A stretch of DNA of 64,000 nucleotides from Methylomonas koyamae (GCF_006483455.1 NZ_PPPU01000017.1:1-64000); one strand, 5' to 3'; positions 18,901 to 30,305 are shown, counted from the stretch's first letter. Numbers and translations are program-made. The notes: generated from the letters alone by a model not told the origin.

Positions 18901-18980
18901 GTGTCCGGGGCTTGCACGGCGCCGGCAATCCGGACGATCGCGAACAGCAACACTATCAAACCGATTCTCGATACAGCCAT
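15945..18980 (-). CDS. Hybrid sensor histidine kinase with periplasmic NMT1/THI5-like domain
   Basis: Membrane sensor of about 1011 residues. Order: signal peptide; a periplasmic substrate-binding domain of the NMT1/THI5 type (LQLKWKHQFQFAGYYAALHKGFY, about residues 28-240); a membrane segment near 318-345; two PAS domains with PAC segments; HisKA with the phospho-accepting His in SSMSHELRTPLNS near 633; HATPase (DTGIGIP, GTGIGL); and a C-terminal receiver with the Asp in LMDINLPGMSG near 941. The frame opens 46 codons earlier, but the chosen ATG has a GGAGG site and a signal peptide. NMT1 domains bind pyrimidine thiamin precursors in other proteins; the ligand here is unknown. No output regulator is adjacent. 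Confidence 0.9.
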   Translation of the reverse strand: MAVSRIGLIVLLFAIVRIAGAVQAPDTVTLQLKWKHQFQFAGYYAALHKGFYQDAGLRVSIVEGGQERSVSETVASGQAEFGVGNSQLILDRASGLPVVVLAPIIQHSPLSLVVRHGSGIRDVADLAGKRVMYGPNDAELLAYFIQSGLHPADYQRQTHSQNIDDLIEGRTDAISAYSPDQPYTLHQAGIGYTELRAIDAGIDFYGDTLFTSEAQVKRHPQRVRAFRAASLKGWAYALQHPDEIAELIQREYIPERPLEHLKWEARQYRRFIMADLIELGHNSESRWQHIADIYTRLGMLPERFDFSGMIYHPDGQDLSWLYPWLAGTLTILILLGGFAYLQMRSRRAIFRVLSRQEKMAANLPGMIYQFLLRADGRSCFPYASAGIYGVYGVDPAAVRVDAAPMFEVLHPDDLERVRGSIALSAESLNVWRDEYRVIHPEHGEIWLEGHATPTRLENGDVLWHGFITDISERKAMEQALRKSEARFRNIAATVPGMLCDYVLPPRPDAGFLYVGPRCRDILELEPEAVLGDARAFTRLIHPDDLPRLAVEEQNASREGRYFNVEFRIIALSGRLKWLQLTAQPNPAANGESVVWTGIMLDVTERKQAEEKLAQAKEVAESANRAKSVFLSSMSHELRTPLNSVIGFSQLLESDTDEPLTEGQLGSVRMILGSGRHLLKLVNEILDLVRIESGKTELKLVPVALLPVFKEVILLLSTMASARGIELRLCRRDDTAAESQPAAQSPALAVKADLDKLRQLLLNLVSNAVKYNRDGGTVDLDYRIQGKTVTIDVTDTGIGIPERYQSELFKPFQRLGAERSSIEGTGIGLVICKQLAEVMGGRIGCESREGVGSHFWVELAVAEPEPEYISEAVDAEDAGVNGVVGAGVCGKVVYVEDNSVNVDVMRQVFRRLPELQLDVAASAEQALPMIRALQPDLVLMDINLPGMSGEAALRDLRRDPATAAVPVIAISADAMSEDVARYMAAGFQAYVTKPFNIAELIGLIRRCIAGQA

Positions 18981-19188
18981 GCCGACTGGCCTCCTATATT
19001 CCAAGACCGATATCCGGCATAGGCAGCGAATCGCTCGCGGGATTAGCGGTTTGGCATAAGCATAACCCGTTTTCCGGAAAGCGCACCTCCGCCAGCCGCC
19101 GGCTTGAGCGATCGACACCCGAAACTTACGACGCCGGACAAATCAGCAAGCCTTCGATAAATGCGTTAAAATGCGGCATTTTTCTTAA

Positions 19189-19899
<711 letters not shown>

Positions 19900-19910
19900 C
19901 AAAAGTTCAG

Positions 19911-19949
19911 GGTACGCATTTATGCCCTTTCGGGTATCGCGTACCTTTT
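19911..19949 (+). terminator. Probable adk terminator hairpin
   Basis: GGTACGC pairs with GCGTACC around an inner stem (GCCC-TTT-CGGGT), followed by TTTT. A second small palindrome (GGTACGC-CGC-GCGTACC) lies just downstream with the same arm sequence. Confidence 0.6.
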
Positions 19950-19995
19950 AGTTAGAGACGGTACGCCGCGCGTACCCTACCAGAGAGAAACCAAG

Positions 19996-21402
19996 ATGGC
20001 AGGTAAAACCTTATACGACAAATTGTGGGACGACCACGTCGTTCACACCGAAGACGACGGCTCGTGCTTAATCTATATCGACCGCCAGTTGCTGCATGAA
20101 GTGACTTCACCGCAAGCCTTCGACGGCATGCGGATCTCGGGCCGCAAACCCTGGCGCGTGGCGCGCAATCTGGCGGTGGCCGACCATAACGTGCCGACAT
20201 CGGGCCGCGCCCAAGGCATTGCCGATCCGGTTTCGAGATTGCAGGTGCAAACCCTGGAAAACAACTGCGCCGAGTTCGGTATTACCGAATTCGACATGGC
20301 CGACATCCGCCAAGGCATCGTGCATGTGGTCGGCCCGGAACAAGGCGCCACCCTGCCCGGCATGACCGTGGTCTGCGGCGACTCGCATACCTCGACTCAC
20401 GGCGCATCGGCCGCGCTGGCCTTCGGTATCGGCACCTCTGAAGTCGAACACGCCCTGGCGACGCAGACGCTGGTACAAAAGAAAGCCAAAAACATGTTGA
20501 TCAAGGTCAACGGCAAAACCGGTCCCGGCGTCACCGCCAAAGACATCGTGTTGGCGATCATCGGCCAAATCGGCACTGCCGGCGGCACCGGCTACACCAT
20601 CGAATTCGGCGGCGACGCCATCCGTGAGCTGAGCATGGAAGGCCGCATGACCGTCTGCAACATGGCCATCGAAGCCGGCGCCCGCGCCGGTTTGATCGCC
20701 TGCGACGAAAAAACCATCGAGTTCTACCGCGACCGCCCCTATTCGCCGAAAGGCGAAGACTGGAACATGGCGGTGCGTTACTGGGAAAAACTGCATTCCG
20801 ACGCCGACGCCAAATTCGACAAAGTGATCGAATTCGACGCCGCCGCGATCAAACCGCAAGTGAGCTGGGGCACCTCGCCGGAAATGGTATTGCCGGTCGA
20901 CGCCAGCATTCCCGACCCGACTCAAGAAGCCGATCCGGTCAAAAAGCAAAGCATCGAACGCGCTTTGCAATACATGGGCTTGCAGGCCGGCCAGAAGATC
21001 ACCGACATCAAATTGGACAAAGTCTTCATCGGTTCCTGCACCAACTCGCGCATCGAAGACCTGCGCGCGGCGGCAGCGGCAATCAAAGGCCGCAAGAAAG
21101 CCGCTTCGGTCAAGCAAGTACTGGTCGTGCCCGGTTCCGGCCTGATCAAGCAGCAAGCCGAAGCCGAAGGTCTGGACAAAATCTTCATCGCGGCCGATTT
21201 CGAATGGCGCGAACCCGGCTGCTCGATGTGTCTGGCAATGAATGCCGACCGGCTGGACGCCGGCGAACATTGCGCCTCGACCTCCAACCGCAACTTCGAA
21301 GGCCGCCAGGGTTACGGCGGCCGCACCCACTTGGTCAGCCCCGCGATGGCTGCCGCGGCAGCGATTGCCGGCCACTTTGTCAACGTCGCCGAGGAGGCTT
21401 AA
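19996..21402 (+). CDS. leuC: 3-isopropylmalate dehydratase large subunit
   Basis: Large subunit of the aconitase-type isomerase that converts 2-isopropylmalate to 3-isopropylmalate in leucine synthesis. The 468-residue protein has the 4Fe-4S cysteine motifs FIGSCTNSR and GCSMC, and the [11 protein letters not shown] segment. First gene of a leuCDB-asd run, with 3 bases before leuD. No leader peptide rich in leucine codons was seen in the ~95-base gap after adk. Confidence 0.97.
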   Translation: MAGKTLYDKLWDDHVVHTEDDGSCLIYIDRQLLHEVTSPQAFDGMRISGRKPWRVARNLAVADHNVPTSGRAQGIADPVSRLQVQTLENNCAEFGITEFDMADIRQGIVHVVGPEQGATLPGMTVVCGDSHTSTHGASAALAFGIGTSEVEHALATQTLVQKKAKNMLIKVNGKTGPGVTAKDIVLAIIGQIGTAGGTGYTIEFGGDAIRELSMEGRMTVCNMAIEAGARAGLIACDEKTIEFYRDRPYSPKGEDWNMAVRYWEKLHSDADAKFDKVIEFDAAAIKPQVSWGTSPEMVLPVDASIPDPTQEADPVKKQSIERALQYMGLQAGQKITDIKLDKVFIGSCTNSRIEDLRAAAAAIKGRKKAASVKQVLVVPGSGLIKQQAEAEGLDKIFIAADFEWREPGCSMCLAMNADRLDAGEHCASTSNRNFEGRQGYGGRTHLVSPAMAAAAAIAGHFVNVAEEA

Positions 21403-21405
21403 ACC

Positions 21406-22044
21406 ATGCAGGCTTTTACCACTTTGACCGCTTTGGTTGCACCGCTGGATCGAGCCAACGTCGACACCGATGCGATTATTCCGAAACAGTTTTTGAAGTC
21501 GATCCGCCGCGCCGGTTTCGGTCCGTATTTGTTCGACGAATGGCGTTATCTGGACCGCGGCGAGCCGGAAATGGATTGCAGCAACCGGCCGCTGAATAAA
21601 GACTTCGTGTTGAACCAACCGCAGTACCAAGGCGCGCAAATCCTGTTGACCCGGGAAAACTTCGGTTGCGGCTCGTCGCGCGAACACGCGCCGTGGGCGC
21701 TGGAAGATTTCGGTTTCCGCGCCATTATTGCGCCGAGCTTCGCCGATATCTTCTTTAACAACTGCTTCAAGAACGGCATCCTGCCGATCGTGCTGCCCGC
21801 TGAAACAGTGGACCGCTTGTTCAAGGAACTGGCTGACGGTTACCAATTGACCATCGACCTTGAAACCCAAACCATCACCACGCCCGGCGGCGAGGCGATT
21901 GCCTTTAGCGTCGACGAAAACCGCCGCTACCGTTTGCTGAACGGCTTGGACGACATCGCACTGACCTTGCAACACGCGGACAAGATCAAGGCTTACGAAA
22001 CGGAACGCGCCAAACGCGCGCCCTGGTTGTTCAGAGAAGCTTAA
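21406..22044 (+). CDS. leuD: 3-isopropylmalate dehydratase small subunit
   Basis: Small swivel-domain subunit that completes the LeuCD isomerase. The 212-residue protein has the typical start [22 protein letters not shown] and the motif [16 protein letters not shown]. It begins 3 bases after leuC, which suits balanced synthesis of the heterodimer. leuB follows after about 22 bases. Confidence 0.97.
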   Translation: MQAFTTLTALVAPLDRANVDTDAIIPKQFLKSIRRAGFGPYLFDEWRYLDRGEPEMDCSNRPLNKDFVLNQPQYQGAQILLTRENFGCGSSREHAPWALEDFGFRAIIAPSFADIFFNNCFKNGILPIVLPAETVDRLFKELADGYQLTIDLETQTITTPGGEAIAFSVDENRRYRLLNGLDDIALTLQHADKIKAYETERAKRAPWLFREA

Positions 22045-22066
22045 ACCGCAAGCATAAGGTCGATTG

Positions 22067-23146
22067 ATGCCCAAAAAAATCGCCGTGTTACCGGGTGACG
22101 GCATAGGCCCGGAAATCGTCGCCGAAGCCCTGAAGGTGTTGAGTTTTGTCAACACCGACATGGGCCTCGGCCTCAGTTTCGAGACTGCGCTGGTTGGCGG
22201 CGCCGCTTACGACGCCTTCGGCACGCCGCTGCCGCAACAAACCTTGAACCTGTGCAAGAACGCCGACGCAGTGCTGCTGGGAGCAGTGGGTGGCCCGAAA
22301 TGGGAACCCTTGGCGCACGCGATCCGGCCGGAACGCGGCTTGCTGGGCATCCGCTCGGAGCTGAACCTGTTCTCCAACTTGCGGCCGGCGATTTTGTACC
22401 CGCAACTGGTGCACGCCTCGACGCTAAAACCGGAAGTGGTTTCCGGCCTGGATCTGATGATTGTCCGCGAATTGACCGGAGGCATCTACTTCGGCCAACC
22501 GCGCGGCATCCATATTGCCGAATCCGGGGAAAAGGTCGGCGCCAATACCGAAATCTACAGCGAATCCGAAATTCGCCGTATTGCCCATTCCGCATTCCGT
22601 ATCGCTCAAAAACGCCACAAAAGGCTGTGCTCGGTCGACAAAGCCAACGTGCTGGAAGTCACCGAATTATGGCGCAACGTGATGACCGAAGTCGGCAAGG
22701 ACTATCCCGACATCGAGCTGAGCCACATGTACGTCGACAATGCGGCAATGCAGTTGGTGCGGGCACCGAAACAATTCGATGTCATCGTTACGACCAATAT
22801 GTTCGGCGATATCTTGTCCGACGTTGCGGCGATGCTGACCGGTTCGATCGGCATGCTGCCGTCGGCTTCGCTGGACGCCAATGCCAAGGGCATGTACGAA
22901 CCGATCCACGGTTCGGCGCCGGACATCGCCGGCCAAGGCATCGCCAATCCGCTGGCGACGATTTTGTCGGTGGCGATGATGCTCAGATACACCTTCAACC
23001 AACCCGAAGCGGCCGAACGCATCGAAGCGGCGGTCAATGCGGCGCTGGATTCCAACGTGCGCACCGCCGATATTTACTCCGACGGCATGACCCAAGTCAC
23101 TACGTCCGGCATGGGCGACGCCGTTCTCAAAGCTTTACAAGGATAA
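22067..23146 (+). CDS. leuB: 3-isopropylmalate dehydrogenase
   Basis: NAD-dependent oxidative decarboxylase that makes 2-oxoisocaproate precursor in leucine synthesis. The 359-residue protein starts [16 protein letters not shown]. It shows the substrate arginine segment [21 protein letters not shown], the metal-binding aspartates in [10 protein letters not shown], and the NAD-binding [12 protein letters not shown]. An in-frame TTG one codon upstream is rejected in favour of the ATG. The gap to asd is 6 bases. Confidence 0.97.
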   Translation: MPKKIAVLPGDGIGPEIVAEALKVLSFVNTDMGLGLSFETALVGGAAYDAFGTPLPQQTLNLCKNADAVLLGAVGGPKWEPLAHAIRPERGLLGIRSELNLFSNLRPAILYPQLVHASTLKPEVVSGLDLMIVRELTGGIYFGQPRGIHIAESGEKVGANTEIYSESEIRRIAHSAFRIAQKRHKRLCSVDKANVLEVTELWRNVMTEVGKDYPDIELSHMYVDNAAMQLVRAPKQFDVIVTTNMFGDILSDVAAMLTGSIGMLPSASLDANAKGMYEPIHGSAPDIAGQGIANPLATILSVAMMLRYTFNQPEAAERIEAAVNAALDSNVRTADIYSDGMTQVTTSGMGDAVLKALQG

Positions 23147-23152
23147 TCCACG

Positions 23153-24175
23153 ATGTCTAAAACCTACGATGTAGCGGTCGTCGGCGCCACCGGCGCGGTC
23201 GGCGAAACCATGATTTCCATTCTGGAAGAGCGCAATTTCCCGGTCGGCAAAGTGTATGCGCTGGCCAGCGAACGTTCGGCGGGCAAACGCATTCCATTTA
23301 AAGACGGCTCGCTGGTCGTTGAAGATTTGGCTACATTCGATTTTTCCAAAGTCCAGATCGGCCTGTTCTCGCCCGGTGCCTCGGTATCGGCCGAATACGC
23401 ACCGAAAGCCGCGGCGGCCGGCTGCGTCGTGATCGACAACACCTCGCAATTTCGCTACGACGACGACATCCCGCTGGTGGTACCGGAAGTCAATCCGGAA
23501 AAAGTCGCCGACTACAAGAACCGCGGCATCATCGCCAACCCGAATTGCTCCACCATTCAGATGCTGGTGGCCTTGAAACCGATTTACGATGCAGTCGGCA
23601 TCAGCCGCATCAACGTCGCCACTTACCAGGCCGTATCCGGCACCGGCAAGGAAGCGATCGAAGAACTGGCGACGCAAACCGCCAATTTGTTAAATGCGAA
23701 ACCGGTTTCGCCCAGCGTTTATCCGAAACAGATCGCCTTCAACGTATTGCCGCAAATCGACGTGTTCATGGACAACGGCTACACCAAGGAAGAAATGAAA
23801 ATGGTCTGGGAAACTCGAAAAATCCTGGGCGATGCCGATATCCTGGTTAATCCTACCGCAGTGCGGGTGCCGGTATTTTTCGGTCACTCCGAAGCGGTAC
23901 ATATCGAGACCAAACAGAAAATATCCGCGGCACGCGTGCGCGAATTGCTGAGCCATGCGCCGGGCGTCACCTTGCTGGACGAACGAGAAAACGGCGGCTA
24001 TCCGACTGCAGTAACGGAGTCCTCCGGCCACGACGACGTCTTCGTCGGCAGGATCCGCGAAGATATCTCGCATCCAAGCGGAATCGATCTGTGGGTAGTC
24101 AGCGATAACGTCAGAAAGGGTGCCGCGCTTAACAGTGTGCAGATTGCCGAACTGCTGGTAAAAAGCCACATCTAG
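23153..24175 (+). CDS. asd: Aspartate-semialdehyde dehydrogenase
   Basis: NADPH-dependent enzyme that reduces aspartyl phosphate to aspartate semialdehyde for lysine, threonine, methionine and diaminopimelate. The 340-residue protein has the nucleotide motif VGATGAVGE and the catalytic cysteine in NPNCSTIQM. It belongs to the shorter ASADH type, not the ~370-residue enterobacterial form. Last gene of the leuCDB-asd run, with fimV about 65 bases on, an order often seen in gammaproteobacteria. Confidence 0.96.
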   Translation: MSKTYDVAVVGATGAVGETMISILEERNFPVGKVYALASERSAGKRIPFKDGSLVVEDLATFDFSKVQIGLFSPGASVSAEYAPKAAAAGCVVIDNTSQFRYDDDIPLVVPEVNPEKVADYKNRGIIANPNCSTIQMLVALKPIYDAVGISRINVATYQAVSGTGKEAIEELATQTANLLNAKPVSPSVYPKQIAFNVLPQIDVFMDNGYTKEEMKMVWETRKILGDADILVNPTAVRVPVFFGHSEAVHIETKQKISAARVRELLSHAPGVTLLDERENGGYPTAVTESSGHDDVFVGRIREDISHPSGIDLWVVSDNVRKGAALNSVQIAELLVKSHI

Positions 24176-24240
24176 TCTAAGCTTAGCTCTGTTTTTTGTG
24201 AGGTCGTCGCACCGAGGTGTCACCAGTGAAGGAAAGCAAT

Positions 24241-27222
24241 GTGAGCAATTTAACTAAAGCTTTAGCGGTTGTCTCGCTACTGGCACCGGTTAACGCCCTG
24301 CCGCTCGGCATCGGCGAAATACAATTGCATTCCGCGCTGAATCAACACCTCAATGCCGAAATTAAACTGACCGTCGACCCGAGCGAAAATCCGTCCGACG
24401 TGTCGGTTCGCTTGGCGCCGCCGGAGAAGTTCGACCAAGCGGGCGTAGTCTGGAATTATTTTCTGTCGAAAATCAGGTTCGAGCCTGTCGTTCAGGCCAA
24501 CGGCTCCATCCTTGTCAAAATCACTTCGCGGGAAGTGTTGACCGAGCCGTTTCTGGACTTCCTGTTGGAAGTCACCTGGCCGCAAGGCAGCATGACCCGC
24601 GAATTCACGCTGCTGATAGACCCGCCCACCGCCTACAACAAAGCCACGATCCCGGTCGTCCAAAGTCCGAGTTATTCCGAGGAACCGCTTGAAATACCCC
24701 CCCGCCCTGCCCGGAAGAGCCGCACCGCACCGCGGCGAGCGGTCGCAGCGGAGCCGGGTGATAGCGCCAATCAGCAAATTGCTACCGACGGCGAATACGG
24801 TCCCATACAAAAAACCGACACGTTATGGAGTGTCGCCGCTCGACTAGGCCAAGAACGCAATGTGCCGACGTATCAAATGCTGAATGCATTGCATAGAGCC
24901 AATCCCGAGGCATTCAATAACGGCAACATCAACTCGCTGAAAGAAGGCGCCCTGTTAAAAATCCCGAACCTGGAGCCGGGCCAACAACCGCTGCGGGCAG
25001 AGTCCAAACCAGCGGCCAAACAGGCAAAGACCGAACCGGCAGCGACAGAAAAAGTCGCCAAACCGTTGGAGCTGATCGCCCCGTCGGAAGCAAAACTTGG
25101 CACCAATACCGCTATTGGCGAGAAAGCCAAATCCGGCTCGCATTCGACGGCCCCGCATGCCGGCGCGGAAAGCGCAGCAGAAGCCTCCGGCGACGGCAAA
25201 GATCTCGAACTGCAAGCCCGCATCGAAAAGCTGGAACAACAGCTGAACATGATGCAGCAGTTGCTGGCTTTAAAAGACCAGCAACTCGCGTCGCTACAAA
25301 ACAATAAACAAACACCAGCGCAAGCCGAAACTGTGCCGTCGCCAGCTCCGGCTCCGGCTCCGGCTCAGACAGCGCCTGCGGTAACGCCACCAGCAAAAGC
25401 GGAACCCAGCCAGACGCAAGCGCCAACCCCTGCTCCAGCTCCAGCACCAACAGCGGAACAACCTGCGCCACAGCCGGCTCCGCCACCAGCGCCGAAACCG
25501 GTAATAAAAGTGGCGCCGCCGGCTCCGGCTCCGGCTGCCGAAGAGGAAGGGCTATTTTCGTCCGATGCTTACTATTGGGTCATCGGCGGCCTGGGCAGCG
25601 GCGTGCTCGGATTACTGGGCTGGTTACTCTGGCGCAAGCGGAACATAGACGAACGCATCAACACCGAAAGCATGTTTGCTTCGGCCAGCCAAATCCAAAT
25701 GCCGGATTCTGAAAGCAGTCTCTCGGTGCCGATCATGGACATCAGCAACACGTCAGAATATGACGTCGGTACTGTCGGGGAAAGTTCGTTTATCAGCGAT
25801 TTCACGCCGAGCGATTTCGACGCGTTCGACACCGACCAAAACGAAGTCGACCCAATCTCGGAAGCCGACGTTTATCTGGCATACGGCCGCTACCAACAAG
25901 CTGAAGAACTGATCCGGCATGCGATTCAGGAACAGCCGAACCGCGACGAATGCAAACTGAAACTACTGGAAATCTTTTACGCCAGCGAAAATAAAGACGC
26001 TTTCTGCGCTTACGCCAGAGAGCTGGCCGACGCCGGCAAAAAAGCCGACAAGCCGTTCTGGAAAAAAATCGCGGACATGGCCAAAGAAATTGCGGCGGAC
26101 TCGCCCCTATTCGCTGCCGAAGCCGACCATTCCAGCGCAGCTGTTGCGGCAGTTGCGGTCAACGAATCATTCGAGCCCACCTTCGTTACAGCCCCCTCGA
26201 CCGAAGCCGAAACGGCCACTCTGGAAGATGACTCGGTGTTCGCGCTACTGGATAACGAATTGGCGGATCTGGACCTGGATCTCGATAAAAACCTGGAACT
26301 GGACGATAACGGCCTGGATTTCGATTTAGGCGAATTCGACAGCGGCGCGAAATCCAAAACGCCGGACCTGAAAAGCGTATCCCTTGACCACGCCGCCCCT
26401 GCGGATCGGGACGAACCGACTGTCGACGATAAACATATCGAATCCTTTGATTTCAATTTAGATTTCGCCGCGCCGGGAGTGGACGAGAAACCCCAATCCG
26501 CCGCCGTCAGCGACGACCTTGCGCTGGAGACCATAGAATTCTCCAGCATTGCCGACGACGAGCCGCAAACCGCAGACAGCTCGTCCGTTGCAAACGCCAG
26601 CATCGATAGCTTCGATTTTAATTTCGAGCTGGAAGCGCCAAAAACAGCTAAGTCCGAGCAGGTTGCCGACAATGGACTGGCATCTGCCGAGGAATCGACG
26701 CTGGAGATTGAAGGTTTCGATTTCAGCGACGTGGTTACGGAAGTGACGCAAGCTGAACCAGCAGCAGCGGAGCCGGTTGTAGCGGATATCGAAAGCTTCG
26801 ATTTTAATTTCGATGCAGACCTAGCGGCTGCCGAGTTGGCAAGCACTGCCCACAAAGCCGATTCGCCGCTGAATCTGGAATCGGAATTAAAACTGGAAAC
26901 ATTCGACTTCTCCGACTTCGACAGTCTGAGTCCGAAACCGGCCGAAACCAGTGACACGGCTAAATCCGACGCAATAGACGATTTTAATTTCGAATTCGAT
27001 TTCGACGCGCCGATTATCAGCTCCGGCAGCGACGACAAATTCGAAGTCGGCGTATCCGATCTGACCGACATGGACGAGTACGAAACCAAAATCGACTTGG
27101 CAAAGGCCTATATCGACATGGGCGATTTGGACGCGGCAAAAACGATTGCCGAAGACGTGCTAGCCAAAGGTTCCAAGCAACAACAGCAGGTGGCGCAGGC
27201 CTTGTTGGACGAATTGAAATAA
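24241..27222 (+). CDS. fimV: FimV-like pilus assembly / polar hub protein
   Basis: Inner-membrane protein of about 993 residues related to FimV and HubP, which bind peptidoglycan, help the type IV pilus secretin and organise the cell pole. Order: signal peptide (MSNLTKALAVVSLLAPVNA); the FimV N-terminal beta domain (LGIGEIQLHSALNQHLNAEI); a LysM segment near residues 185-240; a coiled coil near 325-350; a Pro-Ala linker near 360-435; one membrane helix near 442-464; a long acidic region with repeats of the (E/D)SFDFNF type; and the C-terminal FimV domain (KIDLAKAYIDMGDLDAAK). I chose the third in-frame GTG because it has an AAGGAAAG site and gives a clean signal peptide. truA does not follow here. 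Confidence 0.92.
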   Translation: MSNLTKALAVVSLLAPVNALPLGIGEIQLHSALNQHLNAEIKLTVDPSENPSDVSVRLAPPEKFDQAGVVWNYFLSKIRFEPVVQANGSILVKITSREVLTEPFLDFLLEVTWPQGSMTREFTLLIDPPTAYNKATIPVVQSPSYSEEPLEIPPRPARKSRTAPRRAVAAEPGDSANQQIATDGEYGPIQKTDTLWSVAARLGQERNVPTYQMLNALHRANPEAFNNGNINSLKEGALLKIPNLEPGQQPLRAESKPAAKQAKTEPAATEKVAKPLELIAPSEAKLGTNTAIGEKAKSGSHSTAPHAGAESAAEASGDGKDLELQARIEKLEQQLNMMQQLLALKDQQLASLQNNKQTPAQAETVPSPAPAPAPAQTAPAVTPPAKAEPSQTQAPTPAPAPAPTAEQPAPQPAPPPAPKPVIKVAPPAPAPAAEEEGLFSSDAYYWVIGGLGSGVLGLLGWLLWRKRNIDERINTESMFASASQIQMPDSESSLSVPIMDISNTSEYDVGTVGESSFISDFTPSDFDAFDTDQNEVDPISEADVYLAYGRYQQAEELIRHAIQEQPNRDECKLKLLEIFYASENKDAFCAYARELADAGKKADKPFWKKIADMAKEIAADSPLFAAEADHSSAAVAAVAVNESFEPTFVTAPSTEAETATLEDDSVFALLDNELADLDLDLDKNLELDDNGLDFDLGEFDSGAKSKTPDLKSVSLDHAAPADRDEPTVDDKHIESFDFNLDFAAPGVDEKPQSAAVSDDLALETIEFSSIADDEPQTADSSSVANASIDSFDFNFELEAPKTAKSEQVADNGLASAEESTLEIEGFDFSDVVTEVTQAEPAAAEPVVADIESFDFNFDADLAAAELASTAHKADSPLNLESELKLETFDFSDFDSLSPKPAETSDTAKSDAIDDFNFEFDFDAPIISSGSDDKFEVGVSDLTDMDEYETKIDLAKAYIDMGDLDAAKTIAEDVLAKGSKQQQQVAQALLDELK

Positions 27223-27275
27223 CCCGTAACTGTTTCGCCCGTTTATTCCGCCGCCAGAGCTGTAGCAGCCGCCGT

Positions 27276-28007
27276 TTAACCGGCGGCCAACGATTGCAAT
27301 ACCGCAGCCTGATTATTCAACAACCACACCGATTTTTGCTTCAACGCCTCGAAATGCTGGTCGGCCTGTGCCAATTGGTTGGACAGCAAGGCCTGCTCCA
27401 GACTTTCGGTCACGGTCCGACAATCGGCAAAATCGAAAAAACAAAAGGTACCGTGCAATTTATGCACAATTTCCCACGCTTGCTGATTAGCCGATTCACC
27501 TAAAAGGCGTTCGATATCGGCCAATTGGACCGGCAATTCGGCAAATAACTTGCCGATCAACATTTGGCTGAGCGGCTTGTTATCACGGGTTTTGCCCAAC
27601 AATTGCCGGGCGTAATAGTCCACACCAACGTCTTCCGCTTGCCACCGTTCTAAGATTTCCTGCAGCCGCGCCAAACGGATCGGCTTGACCAGATAATCGT
27701 CAAATCCGACCGCCAATGCCTGTATACGCTGACTTTCCTGCGCATGGGCAGTGACGGCAACGGCCGGCGTCTGGCAGTTCGGACCTGACTGGGAGCGCAA
27801 CCGGCTGATTAAATCGAAGCCGCTCAGAAACGGCATATTCAAATCCAGAAATAGCAGGCTAAATCGGTGCTGCGCCAATAAACTCCACGCCTGGCGGCCG
27901 TCGCCGGCCAACATCACATCCTGAGTCCATTGCGACAATTGCTCGCAAAGCAGCCAAAGATTGGTTTCGTTGTCGTCGGCTATCAATATTTTACAGTCAG
28001 CAGCCAT
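27276..28007 (-). CDS. Response regulator with C-terminal HPt domain
   Basis: Soluble two-domain signalling protein of 243 residues. The receiver domain (about 1-125) has the acidic pair in ILIADDNETN, the phospho-Asp in LLFLDLNMP near residue 54, and the lysine in YLVKPI. The HPt domain (about 145-240) has the phospho-His in IVHKLHGTFCFF. This is the tail arrangement of BarA/ArcB-type kinases without the kinase, so it could relay phosphate between a hybrid kinase and another regulator. No partner is adjacent. A 7-base perfect hairpin (GCCGCCG/CGGCGGC) spans its stop codon. Confidence 0.88.
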   Translation of the reverse strand: MAADCKILIADDNETNLWLLCEQLSQWTQDVMLAGDGRQAWSLLAQHRFSLLFLDLNMPFLSGFDLISRLRSQSGPNCQTPAVAVTAHAQESQRIQALAVGFDDYLVKPIRLARLQEILERWQAEDVGVDYYARQLLGKTRDNKPLSQMLIGKLFAELPVQLADIERLLGESANQQAWEIVHKLHGTFCFFDFADCRTVTESLEQALLSNQLAQADQHFEALKQKSVWLLNNQAAVLQSLAAG

Positions 28008-28105
28008 GGTTAAATCCGCTATTGCGCCGTCCGGCTCAAGTCGATTGGAAAGCTCAGTTTAATTTCGGCCGATCTGGAATTCAATTCGCCCGCAGACTGC
28101 AAGCA

Positions 28106-28141
28106 TAAAAAAACCCCGGTTCCTTACGGAGACCGGGGTTT
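28106..28141 (-). terminator. groESL operon terminator
   Basis: Stem AACCCCGGT / ACCGGGGTT with an 11-base loop. Read on the minus strand it is followed by a T run, about 20 bases past the groL stop codon. Confidence 0.85.
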
Positions 28142-28161
28142 CTGGCCAAAGCTGGGATGAA

Positions 28162-29805
<1,644 letters not shown>

Positions 29806-29858
29806 TTAATTCCTAAATATTTAAAGAGATTGAAAAAGATAAATGAGGTGAATAGGGC

Positions 29859-30149
29859 TTAGCCCAAGATGCCCATGATGTCTTCTTCGCGCATGACGAT
29901 ATATTGCTCGCCATCGACTTTAACTTCGGTGCCGGAATATTTACCGAACAATACTTTGTCACCGACTTTGACTGCCATAGGACGTACTTGGCCGTTGTCT
30001 AACGGTTTGCCTGAGCCAACAGCCAGCACTTCACCTTCGCTCGGTTTTTCGGCGGCAGAACCCGGCAGCACGATACCGCCAGCGGTTTTGGTCTCTTCCT
30101 CAACACGTTTTACGACTACACGGTCATGTAACGGACGAATTTTCATCAA
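29859..30149 (-). CDS. groS: Co-chaperonin GroES (Hsp10)
   Basis: Seven-subunit lid of the GroEL chamber. The 96-residue protein has the family sequences [18 protein letters not shown], the mobile loop [16 protein letters not shown] and [10 protein letters not shown]. First gene of the operon. Its ~100-base leader carries a GC-rich hairpin, and the promoter overlaps a CIRCE operator. Confidence 0.98.
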   Translation of the reverse strand: MMKIRPLHDRVVVKRVEEETKTAGGIVLPGSAAEKPSEGEVLAVGSGKPLDNGQVRPMAVKVGDKVLFGKYSGTEVKVDGEQYIVMREEDIMGILG

Positions 30150-30188
30150 TGTCTCCTCGATTAATAAAGTTAAAGGTTAAAACTGATA

Positions 30189-30222
30189 AGCTTTTTAAAA
30201 AGCCGTCCGCTCCAGAGCGGAC
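30189..30222 (-). other. Hairpin with T run in the groES leader
   Basis: GTCCGCTC and GAGCGGAC form a near-perfect stem. Read in the groES direction it is followed by GGCTTTTT and then a second A/T palindrome (GCTTTTTAAAAAGC). It lies between the promoter and the groS start. It looks like an intrinsic terminator and could be an attenuator or a 5' stabilising stem. Confidence 0.55.
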
Positions 30223-30251
30223 TACGCGTTTTTTAAACAACTTGCAATTTA

Positions 30252-30278
30252 TTAGCACTCTCCAATAACGAGTGCTAA
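30252..30278 (-). promoter_or_regulatory. CIRCE operator (HrcA binding site)
   Basis: Exact consensus inverted repeat TTAGCACTC-N9-GAGTGCTAA upstream of groS. CIRCE is bound by the HrcA repressor, which releases DNA on heat stress. hrcA is not in this window. The repeat starts at the last base of the -10 box, so HrcA would block initiation. Confidence 0.95.
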
Positions 30279-30305
30279 TAATATCCGGGTTTTGCACTCT
30301 GTCAA
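30278..30305 (-). promoter_or_regulatory. Sigma-70 promoter of groESL
   Basis: On the minus strand TTGACA, 16 bases, TATTAT. The -35 box matches consensus and the -10 box differs by one base. The CIRCE operator abuts the -10 box on its downstream side. This supports vegetative transcription under HrcA repression. Confidence 0.82.

Noticed and set aside
20107-22161. 684-codon open frame on the minus strand across leuC and leuD
   Set aside because: It is antisense to two certain leucine genes, has low-complexity Phe/Val/Gly/Arg composition typical of GC-rich shadow frames, and shows no domain.
25320-25545. GC-rich CCGGCTCCGGCT tracts in fimV seen as a possible satellite repeat
   Set aside because: They simply encode the Pro-Ala linker between the coiled coil and the membrane helix of FimV.
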